Below, piece after piece: positions 43,355 through 52,460 of a stretch of 64,000 bases of DNA. The translations under genes were made by a program, and so were the position numbers. This stretch comes from Thermodesulfobacteriota bacterium. GTDB taxonomy: Bacteria; Desulfobacterota; WTBG01; CAIYCZ01; CAIRTM01. The notes beneath the pieces were generated by a model that saw only the letters and a list, made by a program, of their open reading frames with translations, had not been told where the DNA came from and did not search any database. The stretch lies in NCBI GenBank assembly GCA_028278025.1, contig JANQFE010000004.1, forward strand, positions 1 through 64,000, in the 5' to 3' direction. Numbering within the stretch: position 1 is the first letter of the stretch; each line of letters starts with the position of its first letter.

Positions 43355-44209
43355 TTGAGTTTTACAGATTATATTGAAAAAGGACAGGTCATAGATTTGG
43401 AAATTGAGCTGTCTGATACTCATCCAATATATGCCGCTCGTGTAGAAGAAATCTCCGATTCAATAATCAGCGTAAAAATTATTGATACGGATTTCACCGC
43501 AGAAAATGATTTTGCAAAGAAAAAAGGTATTATCTGGGGCAAAAAAAAGGGGTTGAAATACAGCTTTTACGTTATTATCGAATCAATTAAAAACTCATCC
43601 GTTTTCTTGTTAAAACATATCCCCTCCCGGTCTCATCTTCGTATTGATGCATTTTTGATATTTGAATACAAGGAAATAACAGACACGGGCGTATTGCAAA
43701 AACGTAAAAAATACATCCATACTATGTCACCGGACAGTGAAGGATATGTTTTTACCCCGAGCAGAACTATCAGTGATGAAACTGATTTACAGACAAGCAT
43801 ACCACCCGAACTCATCAATGAAATCAACAGTATCCACAGAAAATTGGATTTTATAATTAAATTTCTCGGTAAGACAGATCAGGAAAATATTTTCAACAAA
43901 GACCCGGAAGAAGTCAACATCAGCGGTTCCGGGATGAGATTCACAACGACCGAAGAATACAAGCCTGGTGATTTCCTTGATATAAAACTTGTCCTGCCGA
44001 TTTCCTCCGGTATTATTATTGAAACTATCGGGCAGGTTGTGCGTGTCAACACTCTAGCAGATGCGGTACAAAAAAATGACGCTGTTCGCTATGCGATTGC
44101 AGTCAAATTTATCACCATTAATGAAGATGACAGAGAATTTATAATCAGATATGTCTTCAAGCGGCAGAGAGAACTGTTAAGGACCGAAGAAGAGCTCCCG
44201 CCGACATAA
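43355..44209 (+). CDS. PilZ-domain protein (YcgR-like)
   Basis: 284 residues from a TTG start with AAAGG 8 nt upstream; no ATG or GTG offers a better start. An N-terminal beta-barrel region (about 1-120) resembles the PilZN/YcgR-N fold. The C-terminal PilZ domain (about 185-275) contains VNISGSGMRFTTTEEYKPGDFLDIKLVLP. The RxxxR part of the c-di-GMP motif is not obvious, so binding is uncertain. A helix (about 150-175) joins them. Next to an HD-GYP enzyme and flagellar genes, it probably links c-di-GMP to motor output or surface behaviour. Confidence 0.72.
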   Translation: MSFTDYIEKGQVIDLEIELSDTHPIYAARVEEISDSIISVKIIDTDFTAENDFAKKKGIIWGKKKGLKYSFYVIIESIKNSSVFLLKHIPSRSHLRIDAFLIFEYKEITDTGVLQKRKKYIHTMSPDSEGYVFTPSRTISDETDLQTSIPPELINEINSIHRKLDFIIKFLGKTDQENIFNKDPEEVNISGSGMRFTTTEEYKPGDFLDIKLVLPISSGIIIETIGQVVRVNTLADAVQKNDAVRYAIAVKFITINEDDREFIIRYVFKRQRELLRTEEELPPT

Positions 44210-44261
44210 AATTGCCGGCCATTAAAAAACCCAGTAGGGTAGCTTCAGCTGCAGGTACCCG

Positions 44262-44918
44262 TTACTTTTTCAATGTTTTGGCTACTATTTCTTTGCTGTT
44301 ATGCAACATTTCAACAAAATCCTTCTTATCAAGACCGGATCCAATAGCAACTTTCTCAGCATGCTCCCTGGTAAGCAGATCATAGGGGGCATGTGCATCT
44401 GAATTAAGTACTAACCTGGCGTTATATTTTTTAGCAAGATGTGCTACATGGCCGTTACAAAGAGAATGGCCTCCCCGTGAGGATATCTCTAAAAATACCC
44501 CCTTTGAAGCCGCACGTTGTACTTCTTCCACGGTAATAAGACCGGGATGCGCAAGGATATCAATACCGGCATCTATTGCTTTACTGTTTGTGCCCGGGGC
44601 AACAGGTTCTACGATTGTTTCACCATGCACCACAACAATGCCTGCGCCCATTGAGCGCGCATCAGCTGCAAGCATTGCAATATCATCAGGAAACACATGG
44701 GTTAATTCTATACCGGCTATCGCGGTAATCGTACCTGCCATGTTGATTTTACTGCATATCTTTATAATGCGCGGAATGATAAAATCATAATTGGAAAAAT
44801 CAGCATGGTCGGTTACTGCGATTGCCTGATAGCCGCATACAACAGCTCGTCTTATCAATTCCGACGGCAGCAGTTCTCCATCGCTGAATAATGAATGCGT
44901 GTGCAAATCAATCATCAT
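44262..44918 (-). CDS. PHP-domain metal-dependent phosphoesterase
   Basis: 218 residues from ATG 44918, six nt after GAGGAG. PHP motifs: IDLHTHSLFSDGELLPSEL, AVTDHAD, GIELTH, VVVHGE, DILAHPG and LNSDAHAP, giving the full set of His/Asp metal ligands. Histidinol-phosphatase-like stand-alone PHP proteins act on phosphomonoesters, but the substrate here is unknown; no histidine genes are nearby. It starts 14 nt after the miaB stop, so the two are probably co-transcribed. Confidence 0.88.
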   Translation of the reverse strand: MMIDLHTHSLFSDGELLPSELIRRAVVCGYQAIAVTDHADFSNYDFIIPRIIKICSKINMAGTITAIAGIELTHVFPDDIAMLAADARSMGAGIVVVHGETIVEPVAPGTNSKAIDAGIDILAHPGLITVEEVQRAASKGVFLEISSRGGHSLCNGHVAHLAKKYNARLVLNSDAHAPYDLLTREHAEKVAIGSGLDKKDFVEMLHNSKEIVAKTLKK

Positions 44919-44932
44919 GCCCATCTCCTCAA

Positions 44933-46270
44933 TCAGATTAGTTTTCCCGAAAGTGAATGAATTCGGGCTTTTTCTATTTTTACCACAGCGGTAGTCCCTA
45001 TACGTTCGGGTTGCCCCTTACAGTTTACAACTTTATTACCTGCAGTCCGACCGGCAATGCAGCCACGGCCTCTTTTACTATGGCCTTCAAAAAGCACAGA
45101 GCATGTTTTGCCGATGAGTTGCATGTTTTTCTGCAGGCTGATGTTTCTTTGCTTTTCTTTAATCATGGAGAGCCTTTTGATTTTTACTGCATACGGAACC
45201 TTGGCGGTATATTGTGATGCTTTTGTTCCCGGCCGATCGGTATAGTGAAACATAAATAAGTCATCGTAGCCTATAGACTCGATGAGAGCAAGTGTTTCAC
45301 GAAAATCATCATTGGTTTCGCCAGGGAACCCGACCAAAATATCGGATGTAATACTTATATCAGGCACTGCCTGTCTGAGCAAATGTATTTTATGACGGTA
45401 TTCTTTAGACGTGTAACCCCGGTTCATCAAATCAAGAATTCTGTCAGAACCTGACTGCAGGGGTAAATGGATATGCCCACACAGCTTATCAAGTTCAGCA
45501 AAGCAGTCAATCAGCTGATCGGACAAATCTTTAGGATGAGAGGTTGTAAAGCGAATCCTTTCTAAACCGGTAATGACATTAAGTTGCCGGAGTAGTGCGG
45601 CAAACGTCAGTGAAGGTGACACTGTTCTGCCGTAAGAATTTACATTTTGACCTAAAAGTGTAATTTCTTTAATACCGGCATCAACAAGGTTTGTGACTTC
45701 ACGAAGAATATCATCGGGATCTCGGCTATACTCACGTCCCCGTACAAAGGGCACTACACAGTATGAACAATAATTATCACACCCATGCATAATTGATATA
45801 AAAGCACTAATCTGTGAAGAATGCGGCATGTAGGAATCTGAAGGATAAATATCAGAATGTGCAGGCATGCTAACGTCTACTGCTTTGTCACCACAAAATG
45901 CCTTTTCGATAAGAACAGGCAGGCGAGACAAACAGTGTGTCCCAAAGACTATATCTATGTAAGGAAAACGTTTTACCAGATTGTGCCCTTCTTGCTGAGC
46001 AACACAACCGCCAACACCTAAGATAAAATTACTCTGACGGTTCTTAAGTTTTTTAATTCTCCCCAGCTCACTATAAACCTTATCTTCAGCTTTACGGCGA
46101 ACACTGCACGTGTTTAAAAGAATTACGGTTGCTTCTTCATACGACAGTGCTCTTTCGTAACCACATGATTCAAGTAACCTGAGGATACGCAAAGAATCAT
46201 ATTCGTTCATCTGACAACCAAAAGTCTTTATATAAACTTTTGGCCGGCTTGCTGTACTTCTTATACCCAT
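44933..46270 (-). CDS. miaB: tRNA-2-methylthio-N6-dimethylallyladenosine synthase
   Basis: 445 residues. UPF0004 domain (about 10-125, with VYIKTFGCQMNEYDS and LNTCSVRRKAEDKV carrying two cluster-binding Cys), radical SAM domain with CDNYCSYCVVPFVRGREYSR (three-Cys motif), and C-terminal TRAM domain (about 380-440). MiaB methylthiolates A37 of tRNAs reading UNN codons using two 4Fe-4S clusters. The ATG choice is plausible but no strong ribosome site is visible. Sequence features (GREYSR) favour MiaB over MtaB or RimO. Confidence 0.93.
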   Translation of the reverse strand: MGIRSTASRPKVYIKTFGCQMNEYDSLRILRLLESCGYERALSYEEATVILLNTCSVRRKAEDKVYSELGRIKKLKNRQSNFILGVGGCVAQQEGHNLVKRFPYIDIVFGTHCLSRLPVLIEKAFCGDKAVDVSMPAHSDIYPSDSYMPHSSQISAFISIMHGCDNYCSYCVVPFVRGREYSRDPDDILREVTNLVDAGIKEITLLGQNVNSYGRTVSPSLTFAALLRQLNVITGLERIRFTTSHPKDLSDQLIDCFAELDKLCGHIHLPLQSGSDRILDLMNRGYTSKEYRHKIHLLRQAVPDISITSDILVGFPGETNDDFRETLALIESIGYDDLFMFHYTDRPGTKASQYTAKVPYAVKIKRLSMIKEKQRNISLQKNMQLIGKTCSVLFEGHSKRGRGCIAGRTAGNKVVNCKGQPERIGTTAVVKIEKARIHSLSGKLI

Positions 46271-46473
46271 GATCGGTAATGTTTAGTTGCATTACAAAAG
46301 TAAGTTGACGTTTTTTTATATACACCGGACAATGCATTGAATGCATATTCATAAAATAACATAAATGTACTTTATATAAAACAACATATTCTTATACCAG
46401 AAGCGTACAGAGCCCGGATATGTGATTGTGTTACAAGACAGCAGGGTTTGTTTTTAATGTAATAACAGGAAAA

Positions 46474-47307
46474 TTAATTTTTATCAGATTGGCTTTCGGG
46501 GTGGTGATATGCTGCAATTTTTTTATTTGCTTCGTTCAAACGTTTTGCCAGTGCATCTACAATTTTAATAGACAGTTGTGGATAGTTTTCCAGTACAGCC
46601 GGCAGGTCGTCAACATTAAAAATTTGAACAATACTGCGGCCGATAGATGTTACGGTGGCACTTCTTTCTTCATGAAGCAGAGCACTCATTTCACCAAAGT
46701 ATTCATCGGTTCCTGTAATTCTACCAACTTCCTTGCCGGCCCTGGTGACCTGTAAACCATGCTCTGATTCCACCAGTCGAAAAATATCTGTTCCGTCGGT
46801 TCCTTCTGCAATAAGCACTTCACCGTCATGAAATATTTTCTCGTTTATATCAACAACATTTTCAAAAGAAATATTTGCTTCAGCAATCTGGGTGGTTTGT
46901 TCCAATTGGGTTAAAACCGACTCCAAAATCTGCAGAATAAGCTGGGGACGATCATAAATAAATTCTTTTAACATAAGGGCAGGATAGGAAGCGATACGGG
47001 ACTTTGTGAGCGAAACTGCCGTGGTTGTATACGGACGTTTCAAAAAGTGATTTTCAATACCGAAAACATCACCGTCTTTTAGAACTCGAATGCTTTTATT
47101 GTTTTGGAGTATCTCAACATTGCCTTTCAGTATAACAAAAAAGCGATCATTAGAAGAGCCTTCAACTACAATATGCTCCCGAGGGATATATTCACGAACT
47201 ACAACATCTTTAATGTTTTTTTGAGCAGGCATTTTGAATTTGTTACGTGAATGATTATTGATAGGGTTTGTTTCGGATTTTATGAATAAAATATTAGAAG
47301 ATTTCAT
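46474..47307 (-). CDS. protein with two cyclic-nucleotide-binding domains
   Basis: 277 residues. The first cNMP-binding-type beta-roll (about 35-130) has REYIPREHIVVEGSSNDRFFVILKG and LKDGDVFGIENHF; the second (about 150-250) has IFHDGEVLIAEGTDGTDIFRLV and DEYFGEMSALLHEERSATVTS, which includes the phosphate-binding GEMSAL..RSATV cassette. The first repeat lacks that cassette, so probably only the second binds a nucleotide. No DNA-binding helix-turn-helix is present, so it is not a CRP-type regulator. Start unclear: no ribosome site before ATG 47307; the Met 26 codons further in is an alternative. Divergent from cheY. Confidence 0.8.
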   Translation of the reverse strand: MKSSNILFIKSETNPINNHSRNKFKMPAQKNIKDVVVREYIPREHIVVEGSSNDRFFVILKGNVEILQNNKSIRVLKDGDVFGIENHFLKRPYTTTAVSLTKSRIASYPALMLKEFIYDRPQLILQILESVLTQLEQTTQIAEANISFENVVDINEKIFHDGEVLIAEGTDGTDIFRLVESEHGLQVTRAGKEVGRITGTDEYFGEMSALLHEERSATVTSIGRSIVQIFNVDDLPAVLENYPQLSIKIVDALAKRLNEANKKIAAYHHPESQSDKN

Positions 47308-47497
47308 ATGTTATTTGCTTAAAGCTTACAACTATTTTTGCCGAATATAAGTGCATAAAAAATACAGTTAAGTTTGGAGTATTTGTCGTAAAATAGGTAA
47401 ATTTTACTGATTATTGACTTAGTAGCAAAAGTATATATTTTATCATAATATACAATAAGATATAAAAAAGTAAACAACTAGTGAAGGAGCACCATAA

Positions 47498-47878
47498 ATG
47501 GCCATAAATACCAATATGAAAATACTGGTGGTAGATGATTTTTCTACCATAAGAAGAATCGTGCGAAATATTCTTAAACAGCTCGGATTTACTAATATAG
47601 AAGAGGCTGAGGACGGTGATATTGCTTTAGAGCAGTTAAAATTAAAGGATTTTGAATTAGTGGTAACTGATTGGAATATGCCGAACATGACCGGTTTGGA
47701 TTTGTTAAAGGCAATCAGGGCTGATGAAAGGTTGAAGGACATTAAAGTATTGCTGGTTACTGCTGAGGCCGAAAAGGAAAATGTTGTTCAGGCTGCTCAG
47801 GCCGGGGTCAATGATTATGTTGTAAAACCCTTCACTGCTGAGGTCCTGCAGCAAAAAATAGATAGAATTTTTTCATAG
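47498..47878 (+). CDS. cheY: chemotaxis response regulator CheY
   Basis: 126 residues, a single receiver domain. Acidic pocket DD ([13 protein letters not shown]), phospho-acceptor Asp in [12 protein letters not shown], switch Thr in [12 protein letters not shown], and Lys in VKPFTAEVL are all present, with the CheY-specific WNMPNMxG motif. Phospho-CheY binds FliM to change flagellar rotation. AAGGAGCACCATAA precedes the ATG. First gene of the chemotaxis operon; a weak TTGACT-N16-TATTTT lies upstream. Confidence 0.95.
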   Translation: MAINTNMKILVVDDFSTIRRIVRNILKQLGFTNIEEAEDGDIALEQLKLKDFELVVTDWNMPNMTGLDLLKAIRADERLKDIKVLLVTAEAEKENVVQAAQAGVNDYVVKPFTAEVLQQKIDRIFS

Positions 47879-47913
47879 CACAGTCACCTTTTCTTAAAAA
47901 ACTAATCGTTTAT

Positions 47914-50589
47914 ATGATAACTAAAAAATTACTTCAGTATATTGAAGCAGTTGCTGAGGAACTCGTAACTGCCGATCCTTATAATCTCCAGGAGCTAGGT
48001 AAAATATTAGATCATTTTGCAGCCATATCTGAGGAAGCCCAACGTACTGAACTGCAAAATGTTGCTGAATCGGCTCAAAAGGCGTCTGAGCTGATAAAAC
48101 AAATGATACTTGATGAACATAGTGATCGTGATAAGGCAATTGAATTTCTCAACAATACTGTTACGGCACTGCAGCAAGCAACCCGCCCCGGTGCCCGGGG
48201 AAACGATATCGTTTTAAATAATCAAAAAACTACAGACAGCCCAGATGCAGGAATAAAGGGGACAAAGTCTTTTAGGTTACCGGATTATCTTGATGAAACT
48301 ATCTTCAACGAGTTCTTAAATGAACAGAACAATGTGCTTGAAAAAATGGAAGCACATATTTTGCAATTGGAAAAAGAAAAAGACGCTGAAACAATTGCCG
48401 ATCTGCGCCGTGTCTTCCACACGCTGAAGGGTGAAAGTGCAGTTTTTGCCCTGCATGATATTGAACGCATATGTCATATGACGGAAGACTTGATTGATTC
48501 TACAGTGGACAGATTACCTATTGATCTGCTGCTCCACGTAAAAGACTGGTTAGGTGGTGTATTTGATGTATTAAAAAGCACTGGAGAGCTGCTTGAACCC
48601 GATGAAAAGCTTCTGTCTTTTTTCAACGGAGATGCTGATCAAAAAGCAGCAGACGTGACAAAAAAAAATAGTGTAGATCAGGCACCGGCAGATGCGGAAA
48701 CCGCTGCTGCTGCCATTGAGAGTCCGGTTCCTCAAAAAGATGAAGTACAGATTGAAAAAACATTAAGCGGGGATATTGATCTTCTTACTGATTTTGTTTC
48801 AGAAGCACAAGAACACATTGATACTATTGACAACAGACTGCTGACCCTTGAAAGCAATCCTGAAGATGCCGATCTTTTAAATGCTGTTTTCAGGGTTTTT
48901 CATACAATAAAAGGTGCGGCAGGTTTCCTTGCTCTTGATGATATGGCCGGCTTGGCCCATACAACTGAAAACTTGCTGGATCTCGCACGCAAAGGAGAAA
49001 TAATATTATCTGGAGGTAGGATTGATGTTGTTTTTGAAGCAGTTGATACCATGAAACGAATGGTTGCAAACATCAGGGATGCTATAGCAAGCGGTTCAAC
49101 CACCTATGCAGTCGAAACAAATTTAGATGCATTAATCAATACAATAACAGTTGCAACCTCTGAAAAAACCGGAGCAGCACTGCAACAATCTGCTGATGCA
49201 GGGCAGATACAAACAAGAACCGGATTGCCGGAACAAGAAACGAACCGTGGTGAAGAAGAAAAAAATGTGGACGCTGAGACACCGATAGTGCTTACTACTG
49301 AAAAGTCTTCACTATCAGCTAAAGATAGTCAGGACCGGGCCGCACAAAAGAAAATGCCGCAGGGTCAGGTTAAAATAAAAGAGTCGATTAAGGTTGATTC
49401 GGAATATCTTGATAAATTGATAGATGCGATCGGGGAACTTGTCATAATAGAGTCAATGATCAAACAGGACTCCGAAGTGGAGAACCTGCAATCTGCACGG
49501 TTGATGCGCAATATGTCACAGATGGGTAAGATTACCCGCGAACTGCAACAGCTTGGAATGACCTTGCGTATGATACCCGTTAAAGCGACATTTCAAAAAA
49601 TGGCAAGGGTTGTGAGAGATCTTGCCAAAAAAGGGAATAAAAAAATCGAATTCGTCGATTATGGTGAAGATACAATGCTTGATAAAAGTGTAGTCGATAG
49701 AATTGGTGATCCGCTTATTCATTTAGTAAGGAATTCTGTTGATCATGGCATAGAATCAACGGCAGAGGAAAGGGTGCAGGCAGGCAAGAACGCAACGGGC
49801 CGGGTGGAACTAAATGCTTTTCATAAGGGCGGCAATATACATATAGAAATTAAAGATGATGGACGCGGTTTAAATAAAGAAGCAATTTTAAAAAAAGCCG
49901 CTGAAAAGGGACTCATCCACGAAGGGCAGAGCTTAAGTGATAGAGAAATCTATAATCTTATTTTTTTACCGGGTTTTTCAACTGCAAGTAAGGTTACCGA
50001 TGTTTCCGGTCGCGGTGTCGGGATGGATGTTGTAAAAAGAACGATAGAAGACTTGCGAGGCAGTGTAGATATATTTTCCGATCCGGGCAAAGGGTCACTT
50101 TTCAGTATTCGCCTGCCGTTAACCCTGGCAATAATTGACGGGATGCTGGTGCGTATAGGTGCTGAGCGCTATATTATACCGACACTTTCAATAGTTGAAG
50201 CAATACGGCCCCGCGCTGATGATATCTCCATTGTTGTAAATCGTGGTGAAATGATTAAAGTACGCGACAACGTAATCCCTCTTTTCAGACTGGCTGATCT
50301 TTTCAACATACCGGCTCAGGTAACAGACCCGGTTGACGGTATTGTTATCGTTGTAGAGGACAGCGGCAAAATGACAGGTATTTTGGTGGATGAACTTTTA
50401 GGGCAGCAGTCAACCGTCATAAAAAGTCTCGGGGCTTCATTTAAGGGGCTTTCTGGAATTTCCGGCGGATCAATAATGTCTGACGGTCGTGTCGGAATTA
50501 TCCTTGATATTGCCGGAATTATTAAGTTTGCAACTGCCCGTAACACACTGAGTAACGAGAAAAAAAGTAATGATGCCTTGCGGGTATAA
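47914..50589 (+). CDS. cheA: chemotaxis histidine kinase CheA with two HPt domains
   Basis: 891 residues, longer than the usual 650-750. An N-terminal helical region (1-95), HPt 1 with FHTLKGES (His about 169), HPt 2 with FHTIKGAAGF (His about 330), a variable acidic linker (400-480), dimerisation helices (about 490-545), HATPase (N box LVRNSVDHGIE about 602; DDGRGLN; GRGVGMDVVK about 700), and a CheW-like domain (about 735-875). Both HPt histidines are intact, so either could phosphorylate CheY or CheB. There is no good ribosome site at ATG 47914; coupling to cheY, 36 nt upstream, is possible. Confidence 0.95.
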   Translation: MITKKLLQYIEAVAEELVTADPYNLQELGKILDHFAAISEEAQRTELQNVAESAQKASELIKQMILDEHSDRDKAIEFLNNTVTALQQATRPGARGNDIVLNNQKTTDSPDAGIKGTKSFRLPDYLDETIFNEFLNEQNNVLEKMEAHILQLEKEKDAETIADLRRVFHTLKGESAVFALHDIERICHMTEDLIDSTVDRLPIDLLLHVKDWLGGVFDVLKSTGELLEPDEKLLSFFNGDADQKAADVTKKNSVDQAPADAETAAAAIESPVPQKDEVQIEKTLSGDIDLLTDFVSEAQEHIDTIDNRLLTLESNPEDADLLNAVFRVFHTIKGAAGFLALDDMAGLAHTTENLLDLARKGEIILSGGRIDVVFEAVDTMKRMVANIRDAIASGSTTYAVETNLDALINTITVATSEKTGAALQQSADAGQIQTRTGLPEQETNRGEEEKNVDAETPIVLTTEKSSLSAKDSQDRAAQKKMPQGQVKIKESIKVDSEYLDKLIDAIGELVIIESMIKQDSEVENLQSARLMRNMSQMGKITRELQQLGMTLRMIPVKATFQKMARVVRDLAKKGNKKIEFVDYGEDTMLDKSVVDRIGDPLIHLVRNSVDHGIESTAEERVQAGKNATGRVELNAFHKGGNIHIEIKDDGRGLNKEAILKKAAEKGLIHEGQSLSDREIYNLIFLPGFSTASKVTDVSGRGVGMDVVKRTIEDLRGSVDIFSDPGKGSLFSIRLPLTLAIIDGMLVRIGAERYIIPTLSIVEAIRPRADDISIVVNRGEMIKVRDNVIPLFRLADLFNIPAQVTDPVDGIVIVVEDSGKMTGILVDELLGQQSTVIKSLGASFKGLSGISGGSIMSDGRVGIILDIAGIIKFATARNTLSNEKKSNDALRV

Positions 50590-50613
50590 TTTTTTTATGA
50601 GAGGAGTACGGCC

Positions 50614-51150
50614 ATGATGGGTACTATGTCGGAAGGGAAGGGTATTGCCGTAAACAAGACCGGAAAATATCTGACCTTTACTCTTGGTAGCGAACAATAC
50701 GGTCTGGAAATACTAAAAGTAAGAGAAATCATCGGCATTATGGAAATAACAAAAGTTCCCAGAACGCCTGAATTTATTCGGGGTGTTGTAAATTTGCGCG
50801 GGAAAGTCATACCGGTGGTCAATTTAAGAAAAAAGTTTGATATGGAAACTGTGGATGATACTGACCAAACCTGCATAATTGTTGTTGACATCCATCTTGA
50901 AAACACGGTTCTGCAGATGGGTACTATTGTTGACAGTGTTTCCGAGGTTTTGGATATTGAGGAAGATGATATTGAAGATACGCCAACTTTTGGAACAAAC
51001 CTCAATACCAAATTTATAAAAGGCATTGCAAAAACAAAAGGCGGTGTAAAGATATTGCTTAATATTGAAGAAGTACTGTCGGCGGATGATGTCCAAGCTC
51101 TTTCAACGACCTCATCATCTGAGTCTCACTCAGAGCAAAACAATACATAG
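50614..51150 (+). CDS. cheW: chemotaxis coupling protein CheW
   Basis: 178 residues with one CheW domain (about 15-155): YLTFTLGSEQYGLEILKVRE, RTPEFIRGVVNLRGKVIPVV and FIKGIAKTKGGVKILLNIEE. A Ser-rich tail follows. It links chemoreceptors to CheA. GAGAGGAG precedes the start. No chemoreceptor gene lies in the window. Confidence 0.95.
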   Translation: MMGTMSEGKGIAVNKTGKYLTFTLGSEQYGLEILKVREIIGIMEITKVPRTPEFIRGVVNLRGKVIPVVNLRKKFDMETVDDTDQTCIIVVDIHLENTVLQMGTIVDSVSEVLDIEEDDIEDTPTFGTNLNTKFIKGIAKTKGGVKILLNIEEVLSADDVQALSTTSSSESHSEQNNT

Positions 51151-51154
51151 AAAA

Positions 51155-51958
51155 ATGGATACAAAGACTTTTCAAAAATTCAGGGAAATTGTTTATAGCA
51201 ACAGCGGTATAAACCTGAGTTCTTCCAAAGAAGCAATGGTTTCGTCCAGGGTTTCAAAACGAATGCGTGAACTTGGTATAACGGAGCCTCACCACTATCT
51301 TCACTACCTTTTAAAGGATGATAGCGGTGATGAAATTATTAAATTTTTGGATGTTATTTCAACAAATGTTACGAGTTTCTATCGAGAACAGGAACATTTT
51401 GAATTTTTGGCAGAAGTGGCTTCGCAATGGATACACAACGGGCAGAGCTCCGTTAGAATATGGTGTGCCGCCGCATCTACCGGGGAGGAGCCCTATACCA
51501 TTGCTATGTCACTGCTTTCAGCAGCAGGTGACAAAGATGTTGATATTAAAATACTGGCGACCGATATATCAACAAGAGCACTTGCAAAAGCTCAAACGGG
51601 AAAATATTCATCTGCAACAATGACGGCAGTTCCAAAACATTATAGAAAAAAATATTTTTTTGTTCATAAGGAAGGCGATCAAACATTCTATATTGCAAAA
51701 GATGTGCTCAAAAGTATAATTGTCTTTAGACGTTTAAACTTGTCAAAACCGCCTTTTCCTATGAAAGGCCCTCTGGATACGGTGTTTTGCAGGAATGTCA
51801 TGATTTATTTTGATAATCAAACACGTGCAAAGCTTATTGCTGAAATTGATCACTTATTAAAAACTGAAGGCTATCTGATCACCGGGCATGCTGAAAGTCT
51901 GACAAGCATTCAAACTAATTTACAATGTGTTCGTCCTTCGGTTTATCAAAAACGGTAA
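51155..51958 (+). CDS. cheR: chemoreceptor glutamate methyltransferase CheR
   Basis: 267 residues from ATG 51155, 4 nt after the cheW stop; the longer frame from 51065 overlaps cheW and adds a non-conserved tail. N-terminal helical domain (1-75) and SAM-binding domain: IWCAAASTGEEPYTIAM, ILATDISTRALAKAQ, DTVFCRNVMIYFD and LLKTEGYLITGHAESL. It methylates receptor glutamates and opposes CheB and CheD. No C-terminal NWETF-tether pocket features can be judged. Confidence 0.95.
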   Translation: MDTKTFQKFREIVYSNSGINLSSSKEAMVSSRVSKRMRELGITEPHHYLHYLLKDDSGDEIIKFLDVISTNVTSFYREQEHFEFLAEVASQWIHNGQSSVRIWCAAASTGEEPYTIAMSLLSAAGDKDVDIKILATDISTRALAKAQTGKYSSATMTAVPKHYRKKYFFVHKEGDQTFYIAKDVLKSIIVFRRLNLSKPPFPMKGPLDTVFCRNVMIYFDNQTRAKLIAEIDHLLKTEGYLITGHAESLTSIQTNLQCVRPSVYQKR

Positions 51959-51980
51959 AAATCGTTAATGGAGTAAATAA

Positions 51981-52460
51981 GTGAAGACAGTAGTTGTCGG
52001 TATTTCCGACATGAAAGTTTCTAATAATACCAAGGAAATTCTTATTACCTATTCTCTGGGTTCTTGCCTCGGCGTTGTTCTATACGATCCTGTAGCACAT
52101 GTTGCGGGCCTGTTGCATAGTATGCTGCCGCTTTCTAAAATAGACCCGCTTAAAGCAAAGACGTCACCCTGGATGTTTGTTGATACAGCGGTACCGCTTT
52201 TGTTTAAAGAAGCTTATAAACTGGGGGCTGAAAAAAAACGCATTATTGTTAAAGCCGTGGGATGTTCATCTCTTTTAGATGAGCAAGGATTTTTTAAGAT
52301 CGGGGAACGAAATTTTACGGTGCTCCGAAAACTATTATGGAAGAACAACATACTCATTGAAAAACAGGATATAGGGGGTAATCATTCACGCACAGTATCA
52401 ATTGCAGTTGGTTCTGGGCGCGTAATCCTCAAAGCAAAAGGTGAGGAGAATGAACTATGA
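51981..52460 (+). CDS. cheD: chemoreceptor glutamine deamidase CheD
   Basis: 159 residues from a GTG with GGAG upstream. Catalytic Cys in YSLGSCLGVVLYD and His in AGLLHSMLP are present, with the conserved DIGGNHSRTVSIAVGSGRV segment near the end. CheD deamidates receptor glutamines and in many bacteria interacts with CheC/CheX-type phosphatases. Ends with an ATGA overlap into the HDOD gene. Confidence 0.93.
   Translation: MKTVVVGISDMKVSNNTKEILITYSLGSCLGVVLYDPVAHVAGLLHSMLPLSKIDPLKAKTSPWMFVDTAVPLLFKEAYKLGAEKKRIIVKAVGCSSLLDEQGFFKIGERNFTVLRKLLWKNNILIEKQDIGGNHSRTVSIAVGSGRVILKAKGEENEL

Noticed and set aside
47308-47497. Sigma-28 promoter before cheY
   Set aside because: TAAG and GTCGTAAA occur but are 12 nt apart, not 15, so the spacing does not fit.
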